Source of the DNA: an uncultured Clostridia bacterium
Lineage (GTDB): Bacteria > Bacillota > Clostridia > TANB77 > CAG-508
Direction: 5' to 3'
Length of the DNA stretch: 9,078 bases
Assembly: GCA_934130355.1 (NCBI GenBank)
Contig: CAKOXV010000027.1
Span: 1-9,078, forward strand
The notes beneath the pieces were generated by a model. The model saw nothing but the letters and a program-made list of their open reading frames with translations. It did no database searches and had not been told where the DNA came from. The translations under genes and the position numbers were made by a program. Shown piece by piece: positions 1-5,483 of this stretch; position 1 is the first letter of the stretch; the number at the start of each line of letters is the position of its first letter.

Positions 1-1883
1 CATGTATAGAAATGCCATCTTGTTGCATCTGCTCCTACTTGATCTAACAATACCATTGGATCTACACCATTTCCTTTAGATTTTGACATTTTTTGTCCTT
101 TTTCATCTAAAACATGTCCTAATACTATACAATTTTCATAAGGTGTTTTATCAAATAAACATGTTGATACTGCAAGTAATGTGTAGAACCATCCTCTTGT
201 TTGGTCAATTGCTTCTGAAATAAATTGTGCTGGGAAGTGTTTTTCAAATTCTTCTTTATTTTCAAACGGATAATGTAATTGTGCAAATGGCATTGATCCT
301 GAATCAAACCAACAGTCTATTACTTCTTTAAATCTTGTCATTTCTTTTCCACATTCTGGACATTTTAAATGTACATTATCTATATATGGTTTGTGTAGTT
401 CAATTTCATCTGGACAATCTATTGCTTTTTCTTTTAGTTCAGCTATTGAACCTATACATTCTTCATGTCCACATTCACATTTCCATACTGGTAATGGTGT
501 TCCCCAATATCTGTCTCTTGAAATCCCCCAATCTATTACATTTTCAAGGAATTTTCCAAATCTTCCTGTTCTAATTGTATCTGGATACCAATTTATTTTA
601 TTGTTGTTTGCAACTAATTCATCTCTTAGTTTTGCCATTGCAACAAACCAACTTTCTTTTGGATAATATAAAAGTGGTGTATCACATCTCCAGCAATGTG
701 GATATGAGTGTAAATGTTTTTCTTTTGAAAATAGTTTTCCATGTTCTGCAAGCCACTTACATATATCTTCATTACAATCTCTAACAAATCTTCCTGCCCA
801 TGGTTCAACTTCTGATACAAATTTTCCTGATTTATCTACTAAGTTTACAAATGCTATTCCATTTTGTTTTGCAACTAAGCTATCATCTTCGCCATAAGCT
901 GGTGCTATATGTACAATTCCAGTACCATCTTCTATTGTTACATAATCTCCATGTATTACTTCAAAAGCTTTTCCATCTACTTTAGCAAATGGCATTAATT
1001 GCTCATATTTTGTTCCTAATAACTCTGTTCCTTTGAATTCTTTTACTATTTCATATGGTGTTTCTTTTAATACATTTGTTAATAAATCTTTTGCTAATAT
1101 ATAATTTTCATATTTTGGTTCATCATCTGTTCCAATATTTGCTTTTACTTCAACATAAGTATATGCTTTGTTTACACATAGTGCTAAGTTTGATGGTAAT
1201 GTCCATGGGGTTGTTGTCCATGCCAATATATATTTTTCTTCTCCAACTACTTTGAATTTTGCTATACATGTTAAATCTTTTACATCTTTATATCCTTGTG
1301 CAACTTCATGTGATGAAAGTGCTGTTCCACATCTTGGACAATATGGCATTACTTTATGTCCTTCATATAATAGACCTTTTTTCCACATTTCTTTTAATGC
1401 CCACCATACTGATTCAATATAATCATTATGATATGTTACATAAGGATGTTCCATATCTACCCAAAATCCAACTTTGTTTGTCATTTCTTCCCACATCTTA
1501 ACATAGGTAAATACACTTTCTTTGCATTGTTTTACAAATGCTTCTACACCATATTCTTCTATTTGCTCTTTTCCTGATATTCCAAGTTTTTTCTCTATTT
1601 CAAGTTCTACTGGCAATCCATGTGTATCCCATCCAGCTTTTCTATCAACATGATATCCTTTCATTACTTTATATCTTGGAACAATGTCTTTCATTACTCT
1701 TGTTTCAATGTGTCCAACATGTGGTTTTCCATTGGCTGTTGGTGGTCCATCATAAAATGTAAAATATCTTTGACCTTTATTCATATCAAAGTTTTTCTTT
1801 ATGATATTTTTCTGTTTCCACATCTCTGCTACTTCTCTTTCCATTCCTACAAATCCATTTTTTAATTCTACTTTTTTGTACAT
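1..1883 (-). CDS. ileS: Isoleucyl-tRNA synthetase, class 2 (clostridial/eukaryote-like) type, 3' end cut by window
   Basis: This cytoplasmic class I synthetase charges tRNA-Ile with isoleucine. The first 627 codons are in the window. The N-terminus begins MYKKVELKNG. The HIGH motif appears as PHVGH (His55-His58) in a DGPPTANGKPHVGH context, followed by GWDTHGLPVE (84-93). A cysteine pair (YCPRCGTALSSHE) precedes the editing domain, whose threonine-rich WTTTPWTLPSN lies near residue 223. Further on come SRDRYWGTPLP, a four-Cys zinc site (CECGHEEC then CPEC) and KMSKS at 598-602 (bases 78-92). About 400 residues with the anticodon-binding domain lie outside the window, judging from the family's usual length near 1,040. 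The wording of the HIGH region and GWDTHGLPVE are those of type 2 IleRS, the group linked to mupirocin tolerance. The start at 1883 has GGAAGG upstream and lies 20 bp after the DUF1653 gene, in the same T-box-controlled transcript. Confidence 0.97.
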   Translation of the reverse strand, partial: MYKKVELKNGFVGMEREVAEMWKQKNIIKKNFDMNKGQRYFTFYDGPPTANGKPHVGHIETRVMKDIVPRYKVMKGYHVDRKAGWDTHGLPVELEIEKKLGISGKEQIEEYGVEAFVKQCKESVFTYVKMWEEMTNKVGFWVDMEHPYVTYHNDYIESVWWALKEMWKKGLLYEGHKVMPYCPRCGTALSSHEVAQGYKDVKDLTCIAKFKVVGEEKYILAWTTTPWTLPSNLALCVNKAYTYVEVKANIGTDDEPKYENYILAKDLLTNVLKETPYEIVKEFKGTELLGTKYEQLMPFAKVDGKAFEVIHGDYVTIEDGTGIVHIAPAYGEDDSLVAKQNGIAFVNLVDKSGKFVSEVEPWAGRFVRDCNEDICKWLAEHGKLFSKEKHLHSYPHCWRCDTPLLYYPKESWFVAMAKLRDELVANNNKINWYPDTIRTGRFGKFLENVIDWGISRDRYWGTPLPVWKCECGHEECIGSIAELKEKAIDCPDEIELHKPYIDNVHLKCPECGKEMTRFKEVIDCWFDSGSMPFAQLHYPFENKEEFEKHFPAQFISEAIDQTRGWFYTLLAVSTCLFDKTPYENCIVLGHVLDEKGQKMSKSKGNGVDPMVLLDQVGADATRWHFYT

Positions 1884-1903
1884 AATTTTTCCTTCCTTTC
1901 CTT

Positions 1904-2161
1904 TTATTTATTAAAATTTGATTTTACACTTTTAATATCTTGTAACTCGAATCTATACTTTTGCTTTACTTCTGGATATTTATCATGATCTACTTCTGAC
2001 AAAAACATTTCTTTTGTTCTTAACCATAAGCCACAGTCTTCATATAACTTTCTATAAATAACCATTTCTTCTTGTGTTTCAGAATCTTTTGCAATTCCTT
2101 CAACTAAGTAATAATCTCCTTTAAAGTGTTTGTAGATTCCATTAATTTTTAGTTCTTGCAT
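1904..2161 (-). CDS. DUF1653 domain protein
   Basis: An 85-residue soluble protein of unknown function. It matches the DUF1653 family as I know it: IYKHFKGDYYLVEGIAKDSE near the start, then EEMVIYRKLYEDCGLWLRTKEMFLSEV, the family's typical 'YxHFKGxYYxV...SETxExMVxYxxLY...LWxRPxxMF' pattern (here RTKEMF instead of RPxEMF). The roughly 60-residue domain fills most of the protein; the last 20 residues are Lys-rich. There is no signal peptide or membrane segment. The start at 2161 has a strong AAAGGAGGAG about 7 bases upstream. It is the first gene after the isoleucine T-box and ends 20 bp before ileS, so it should be induced on isoleucyl-tRNA starvation together with ileS. The family's biochemical role is not known to me, and I assign none. 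Confidence 0.85.
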   Translation of the reverse strand: MQELKINGIYKHFKGDYYLVEGIAKDSETQEEMVIYRKLYEDCGLWLRTKEMFLSEVDHDKYPEVKQKYRFELQDIKSVKSNFNK

Positions 2162-2208
2162 TTTATCTCCTCCTTTACAAGAAAAGTAATTTCTTTTGGT
2201 ATTTAAAC

Positions 2209-2263
2209 AACAAATAAGCTATTTCATCATAATATGTTTTAATTCATATTAGGACGAAATAGC
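2209..2263 (-). terminator. T-box-regulated transcription terminator
   Basis: On the minus strand GCTATTTC...TAATATG pairs with CATATTA...GAAATAGC (2218-2263), interrupted by small mismatches, with loop AATTAAAA. The U-rich tail is UUAUUUGUU. The 5' arm begins directly after the T-box sequence, so antiterminator and terminator are mutually exclusive. The tail is less pure than a typical U-run. Confidence 0.85.
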
Positions 2264-2475
2264 TTTATTCCGCGGTACCACCTATTTTAGTACTTATTTA
2301 TACTCTCTTTAATATCTTTAACGCAGATTTACGTCAATACTTACTTTGGTTCAGTTTTGCAACTTAACTAAGGTGATAGCAAATAATTTTTACTTTCAAA
2401 CTCACAGCTCCTTGTTTGATTCTCTCTTAAGATATTTTATTATTTGTCGTGTCCTTGTTATTGTTTTTATTTATG
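2209..2475 (-). promoter_or_regulatory. T-box riboswitch, isoleucine-specific (specifier AUC), controlling DUF1653-ileS
   Basis: The minus-strand leader contains the T-box signature AGGTGGTACCGCGG (complement of 2270-2283). Its UGGU bulge would pair with the ACCA end of an uncharged tRNA with A73, as in tRNA-Ile. Stem I can be folded by eye. The base AACAAGG pairs with CCTTAGTT (one bulged A), and CAAATAAT pairs with ATTATTTG above it. The internal loop between them has the 3' side CUAUCA, placing the codon AUC (complement of 2375-2377) in the specifier position followed by the expected A. The conserved AAGGAGCTGTGA loop is closed by TCAAAC/GTTTGA. The competing terminator follows at 2218-2263. 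Uncharged tRNA-Ile(GAU) should stabilise the antiterminator and allow read-through. The fold is hand-drawn but the T-box call is secure. Confidence 0.95.
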
Positions 2476-2481
2476 TTTTAT

Positions 2482-2509
2482 ATTATACCACGTTTTTTTT
2501 ATTTTTCAA
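2482..2509 (-). promoter_or_regulatory. Promoter of the T-box/DUF1653/ileS transcript
   Basis: TTGAAA (complement of 2504-2509), a 16-base spacer and TATAAT (complement of 2482-2487), with a TGG just before the -10 that fits an extended TGn element. The predicted start near 2475 is a few bases before the T-box stem I. Confidence 0.85.
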
Positions 2510-2546
2510 GTGTTTTTTGAGTTTTGTTTGGTGTATTTTTATTATT

Positions 2547-3020
2547 TTATATGCTTTTTAACATTTTTCTTGCATTAGCATCTCCTATTTTTTCGGAAAT
2601 TGCCATATCATAGTTGAATAATATTTCTAATATTTCTTTCTTGTCTTGTTTTCTGTTTCTTTCGTATATTTCCCATTTCTTTTTGTTTTCTAACCAACAT
2701 TTTTCGTTTTTTCCTTTTTCGGTTTCAAATTCTTGTCTTAATTCTTTCATTTCTACTTTTAAATCTTTTACTTCTTGTTTTAAAACACTTACTTCTTGTT
2801 TTAAAATGCTTACATCTTGTTTTAAAACTCTTACATCTTCTTTCAATTCTTTTACTTCTTGCTTTAAAACTCTTACATCTTCTTTTAATTCTTTTACTTC
2901 TTGTTTTAAATTACTTATATCTTCTCTTATATAATTTAATGATTTCTGTATTGCATTACTAAAATCATTAAATGAATATAAAATTTTTTCTAATGTTATA
3001 TTATTGTTTGTTTCGTCCAT
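2547..3020 (-). CDS. Heptad-repeat coiled-coil protein of unknown function
   Basis: I do not recognise this 157-residue protein. Residues 1-37 are a short N-terminal region (LEKILYSFNDFSNAIQKSLN). Residues 38-100 are nine uninterrupted heptads of the form L-K-x-E/D-V-x-x, for example LKQEVKE LKEDVRV. Leu and Val/Met/Phe alternate at four- and three-residue spacing, and the other positions are Lys/Glu-rich. Residues 101-157 are charged and contain KCWLENKKKWEIYERNRKQD, then a probable helix EILEILFNYDMAISEKIG. There is no signal peptide or membrane segment, so it is probably cytoplasmic and oligomeric. Putting Leu at d and Val at a would favour a parallel dimer (inference). The start at 3020 has AAGGAGG six bases upstream and its own consensus promoter. 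Phage fibres and Mycoplasma DUF16 proteins have similar heptads, but nothing else here points to either. Confidence 0.85.
   Translation of the reverse strand: MDETNNNITLEKILYSFNDFSNAIQKSLNYIREDISNLKQEVKELKEDVRVLKQEVKELKEDVRVLKQDVSILKQEVSVLKQEVKDLKVEMKELRQEFETEKGKNEKCWLENKKKWEIYERNRKQDKKEILEILFNYDMAISEKIGDANARKMLKSI
2721..2909 (-). repeat. Tandem 21-bp repeats (nine units, with a near-perfect 42-bp duplication) inside the coiled-coil gene
   Basis: The heptads are also repeated in DNA. The 42-bp units at 2868-2909 and 2826-2867 encode the same 14 residues and differ at only about two bases. Units at 2805-2825, 2784-2804 and 2763-2783 are close variants, and the last two are more diverged. This suggests growth by slippage or unequal exchange. 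Confidence 0.9.
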
Positions 3021-3134
3021 ATTTGACCTCCTTAAAATGTTTTTTGATTATTTTAGAATAAAATTTTCTGTTTTATTTGAATTTAAATTGTTTGAAAAAA
3101 ATTTAAAAATACACCAAAGATTCAATATGATAAT

Positions 3135-3163
3135 ATTATACTATTGCTATCTGAGTATGTCAA
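3135..3163 (-). promoter_or_regulatory. Perfect-consensus promoter of the coiled-coil gene
   Basis: TTGACA (complement of 3158-3163), exactly 17 bases, then TATAAT (complement of 3135-3140): a full consensus sigma-A-type promoter. It leaves an AT-rich 5' leader of roughly 105 bases before the start codon at 3020, in which I see no clear structure. Such a promoter predicts strong constitutive expression. Confidence 0.92.
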
Positions 3164-3200
3164 CAAAAATCGTTCGACAAATTTCTACATTGAAAGATAC

Positions 3201-3230
3201 AAAAAAGCCACGTTTTAATTCGTGGCTCTT
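3201..3230 (-). terminator. Rho-independent terminator of rplU-rpmA
   Basis: On the minus strand GAGCCACG-AATTAAAA-CGTGGC (GCCACG arms at 3207-3212 and 3221-3226) is followed by six Ts (3206-3201). It starts within about ten bases of the rpmA stop. A shorter T-run on the other strand could give weak bidirectional function. Confidence 0.93.
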
Positions 3231-3238
3231 TTAATTTT

Positions 3239-3505
3239 CTATGCTTTTTCTTCTACTGGGTAAACACTTACTTGTTTTTTGTCTTTACCTTTTCTTTCAA
3301 ATTTAACTGTACCATCTACTAATGCAAATAATGTATCATCTTTACCTTTTCCTACATTAGTTCCAGGATGTACGTTAGTTCCTCTTTGTCTAACTAGAAT
3401 GTTTCCAGCTAGTACAAATTGTCCATCAGCTCTTTTGACACCAAGTCTTTTTGATTCACTGTCTCTTCCGTTTTTAATACTACCTTGACCTTTTTTATGT
3501 GCCAT
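3239..3505 (-). CDS. rpmA: 50S ribosomal protein L27 (bL27), without the Firmicute N-terminal extension
   Basis: An 88-residue bL27 whose flexible N-terminus reaches the peptidyl-transferase centre of the ribosome. MAHKKGQGSIKNGRDSESKR, then LGVKRADGQFVLAGNILVRQ and RGTNVHPGTNVGKGKDDTLF are the family's hallmark sequence. I chose ATG 3505 because AAAGGAG lies eight bases upstream. A GTG three codons further out (3514) overlaps that site and is unlikely. Most Firmicute L27 proteins carry a roughly nine-residue leader ending in FFA that the Prp protease removes; here a TAA lies just upstream in frame, so no such leader can exist. The N-terminus resembles the Gram-negative MAHKK form. It follows rplU by about 100 bp, where Prp would normally be encoded, and ends just before a terminator. 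Confidence 0.97.
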   Translation of the reverse strand: MAHKKGQGSIKNGRDSESKRLGVKRADGQFVLAGNILVRQRGTNVHPGTNVGKGKDDTLFALVDGTVKFERKGKDKKQVSVYPVEEKA

Positions 3506-3608
3506 GCTTCTCACTCCTTTCGGTTTTTAGTTTAGCCTATTTTAGATAGACTTTGTGTTTGAATTTCTTTATTTATATTTTCTCTATAAAAATCTAATTT
3601 TTGCTGAA

Positions 3609-3968
3609 TTAAGCTTCAACTTTTTCTGTTTCTTCAGCTTTAGCTACTTTTCTTGCAGTTGTCTTTATTCCTGTAATTTCAACCTTTGTATATGGTTGTC
3701 TGTGTCCTTGTTTTGTTCTCTCATTTTTCTTAGCTTTCATTTTGAAAACTATGATTTTTTTACCTTTTCCGTGAGAAACGACTTTTCCTTCAACTTTAAC
3801 ACCTTTTACATAAGGAGCTCCAACTTGTACTTTTTCATCATCTGATACTAAAACTACTTTGTCAAAAGAAACTTTTTTTCCTATTTCAGTATCTAATTTT
3901 TCGAAAAATACTACATCTCCTTCTGCTACTTTGTATTGTTTTCCACAACTTTCAATTACTGCGTACAT
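3609..3968 (-). CDS. rplU: 50S ribosomal protein L21 (bL21)
   Basis: A 119-residue bL21, a 23S rRNA-binding protein of the large subunit. MYAVIESCGKQYKVAEGD at the start and later KMKAKKNERTKQGHRQPYTK are diagnostic. The usual length is about 103 residues; the surplus is a Lys/Ala/Glu-rich tail (TTARKVAKAEETEKVEA) after the conserved ITGI. I chose ATG 3968, not an upstream in-frame ATG at 4037, because the family begins at MYAVIE and GGGAGG lies about ten bases upstream. The longer form would translate through the structured leader. It is first in a two-gene unit with rpmA, preceded by its own promoter and a foldable leader that may mediate feedback control. Confidence 0.97.
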   Translation of the reverse strand: MYAVIESCGKQYKVAEGDVVFFEKLDTEIGKKVSFDKVVLVSDDEKVQVGAPYVKGVKVEGKVVSHGKGKKIIVFKMKAKKNERTKQGHRQPYTKVEITGIKTTARKVAKAEETEKVEA

Positions 3969-3978
3969 TAAAAATGCA

Positions 3979-4066
3979 CCTCCCTTATTTGTATACTCGC
4001 TAATCCTTAAATTCAGGCAGTTATATATTAATAACATTTAGTTGCCTTGACTAAGCGGATTACAGT
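3979..4066 (-). promoter_or_regulatory. Candidate L21-type ribosomal protein leader RNA
   Basis: The rplU 5' leader holds three nested perfect stems in the transcript. TAATCC/GGATTA is the complement of 4057-4062 and 4001-4006. AGGCA/TGCCT is the complement of 4043-4047 and 4015-4019. GTTAT/ATAAC is the complement of 4031-4035 and 4020-4024. The first two are separated by internal loops. An L21 leader is a known cis element upstream of rplU in low-GC Gram-positives, and position and architecture fit. I cannot confirm its consensus sequence from memory. Confidence 0.6.
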
Positions 4067-4071
4067 TATCT

Positions 4072-4100
4072 ATTTTAGCATATTTGGCAACTATTGTCAA
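4072..4100 (-). promoter_or_regulatory. rplU-rpmA promoter
   Basis: TTGACA (complement of 4095-4100), 17 bases, TAAAAT (complement of 4072-4077), preceded by a TGC extended -10. The predicted start is near 4065, just before the structured leader. Confidence 0.9.
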
Positions 4101-4152
4101 GTTTTAGTTTGACTTTTTTGAAAATAAACTTTAAAAGTATATCATGAACCTC

Positions 4153-4275
4153 TCTCACTTAGTTACCTCAATTAATATATTACTATGGAATAAGGCAAAG
4201 ACCCACTATGGGGATGACCCCAGCTATGTTTTTGCCATGGAATAGTAATATATTAATTGAGGTAACTAAGTGAGA
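4153..4275. repeat. Perfect 34-bp-arm inverted repeat with structured centre (MITE-like element or structured RNA)
   Basis: Arms at 4153-4186 and 4242-4275 are exact reverse complements. The left arm runs from TCTCACTTAGTTACC to ATATATTACTAT. The 55-base centre has its own pairing: GGCAAA (from 4194) with TTTGCC, and GGGG-ATGA-CCCC at the tip. The 7-bp direct repeat AAGTATA lies outside both ends (4135-4141 and 4283-4289), resembling a target-site duplication, though it could be chance in AT-rich DNA. The flanks also show weaker inverted similarity. It contains no ORF and sits between the por-unit terminator and the rplU promoter. Confidence 0.9.
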
Positions 4276-4286
4276 AGTGCTCAAGT

Positions 4287-4320
4287 ATAAAAAAACAAGG
4301 CCTTAAAACCTTGTTTTTTC
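4287..4320 (-). terminator. Rho-independent terminator of the por-trmL-DUF975 unit
   Basis: On the minus strand AAACAAGG...CCTTGTTT (arms near 4293-4300 and 4309-4316) is followed by a run of Ts. A nested AAGGCCTT palindrome is also present. It begins four bases after the stop of the last gene. A T-run on the plus strand makes it potentially bidirectional. Confidence 0.9.
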
Positions 4321-4323
4321 AAA

Positions 4324-4902
4324 TTAATTTTGTTCTTCTTTTATTGAATTATAGAAATTTGCTATTGTTGCATTTCTGTAAGGAACAACATATATTAATG
4401 CAATACCAAAAGTAATTGAACCTAATAAAGCCCATCCTATAAATGATAAATCTAGTACAAATAAATCAAATTTATGTCCATTCATAATTCTTTGACTTTT
4501 TGCTAAAGCTTCACTTGCTGTAAGTTCAGGTTCATCTGCAAGTATATAAGGTGCCATTGCATATGCAAATGATTTTACTATTCCTGGTACAATTAATAAC
4601 AATGTCCATAAGAATGTATAAACAGCTGTAATAATAGATAACCATATAGCTTTACCTGTTACATTAAATCCTTTAAAAATATCTCCTACTGAAATTTCTT
4701 CTCCTTTTGTTAAACTTAAATACATCATGCACAATGATATTTGAAATGCTGGTGATACAATTATTGATGCAAACCATCCAACTACTGGTACTGCACTACA
4801 TGCTGCTGTTATTGCAGCAACTATTATAAATACTATAAATAATAATCCTATTTTTCCTTTTATTTGTTCTTTTGCGGCTGATTTTAATTCAACTCTTGTC
4901 AT
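4324..4902 (-). CDS. DUF975 family integral membrane protein
   Basis: A 192-residue polytopic membrane protein. I see hydrophobic segments at about 17-38, 40-63, 86-110 and 148-176, the last possibly two spans. The C-terminal half carries wording I associate with DUF975: KSFAYAMAPYILADEPELTA, SEALAKSQRIMNGHKFDLF and VVPYRNATIANFYNSIK. The short charged N-terminus MTRVELKSAAKEQIKGK before the first span is also usual. Length fits the family. The start at 4902 has AAGGAGAG about seven bases upstream. It is the last gene of the unit, 39 bp after trmL. No function is established for the family, and nothing visible links it to pyruvate oxidation; read-through from a strong upstream operon may be the only connection. 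Confidence 0.85.
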   Translation of the reverse strand: MTRVELKSAAKEQIKGKIGLLFIVFIIVAAITAACSAVPVVGWFASIIVSPAFQISLCMMYLSLTKGEEISVGDIFKGFNVTGKAIWLSIITAVYTFLWTLLLIVPGIVKSFAYAMAPYILADEPELTASEALAKSQRIMNGHKFDLFVLDLSFIGWALLGSITFGIALIYVVPYRNATIANFYNSIKEEQN

Positions 4903-4941
4903 ATTTATCTCTCCTTTTATTTCTTATTTTATTTAATTTTT

Positions 4942-5445
4942 TTAATTATCAAAATATGTACTGATTTCTTGCAAATCTTCAAAATCATGTTGTCTTAATA
5001 TTTCATAAGTAATTATAGCAACAGAATTTGATAAATTTAATGATCTTAATGTAGGAAGCATTGGAATTCTTATTGTTTTCTCATCTAAATACTTTTGCAA
5101 TAATTCTTCTGGTAATCCTTTTGTTTCTTTTCCATATAAAACAAAAACTTCTTCCATTTTTGAATAATCAATATCTGTATATTTTGTTTTACCTTTTGTA
5201 GTAGCAAAAAACATATTATGCTCTTCTGGTTTATATTTATTTAAGAATTTTTCTAAAGAATCATGTTCTTCAATTTCTAATTTATCCCAATAATCTAATC
5301 CTGCTCTTTTTAATGTTTTTTCATCTATCTTGAACCCCAAAGGATGCACTAAATGTAATTTTGCTCCTGTTATTGCACATGTTCTTGCTATATTCCCTGT
5401 ATTTTGAGGAATTTCTGGTTCAACCATTACTATATTTATTTTCAT
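4942..5445 (-). CDS. trmL: tRNA (cytidine/uridine-34 2'-O)-methyltransferase TrmL
   Basis: A 167-residue SPOUT (trefoil-knot) methyltransferase of the TrmL/YibK/CspR family. It uses S-adenosylmethionine to methylate the ribose at wobble position 34 of tRNA-Leu isoacceptors. The motifs are in the usual order: VEPEIPQNTGNIART (8-22); YGKETKGLPEELL (104-116), where most relatives have F-G-x-E; and the knot RIPMLPTLRSLNLSNSVAI (126-144), which binds the cofactor. Length is typical and there is no extra RNA-binding domain, as expected for TrmL rather than TrmH. The start at 5445 is fixed by the conserved MxIxxVxPEIPxN opening; upstream only a weak AGAGAGTG is seen, so translation may depend on the porB transcript 38 bp ahead. 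Confidence 0.95.
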   Translation of the reverse strand: MKINIVMVEPEIPQNTGNIARTCAITGAKLHLVHPLGFKIDEKTLKRAGLDYWDKLEIEEHDSLEKFLNKYKPEEHNMFFATTKGKTKYTDIDYSKMEEVFVLYGKETKGLPEELLQKYLDEKTIRIPMLPTLRSLNLSNSVAIITYEILRQHDFEDLQEISTYFDN

Positions 5446-5483
5446 ATTGTTTTCACTCTCTATCTGAATTTATTTAAAAGTTC

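Noticed and set aside
335..1865. Several plus-strand open frames of 60-97 codons across the ileS region
   Set aside because: They lie opposite a clearly conserved ileS reading frame, have Leu/Ile/His-rich antisense-type composition, and lack ribosome sites.
2721..2909. The tandem 21-bp repeats considered as a CRISPR array
   Set aside because: There are no spacers; the repeats are in frame, contiguous and encode heptads.
2614..2934. A 106-codon plus-strand frame with apparent repeats (SCFKTLTS)
   Set aside because: It is the antisense of the coiled-coil repeats; the minus-strand frame has the promoter and ribosome site.
3506..3514. An alternative GTG start giving L27 three more residues (MRS)
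   Set aside because: It overlaps the AAAGGAG ribosome site, while ATG 3505 is well spaced and matches the family start.
3969..4037. A longer rplU start with 23 extra N-terminal residues
   Set aside because: The extension is not family-like and would translate through the structured leader; MYAVIE with GGGAGG is the usual start.
4153..4275. The long inverted repeat considered as an ordinary terminator or attenuator
   Set aside because: The arms are 34 bp, no T-run follows, and a separate terminator lies adjacent at 4287-4320.
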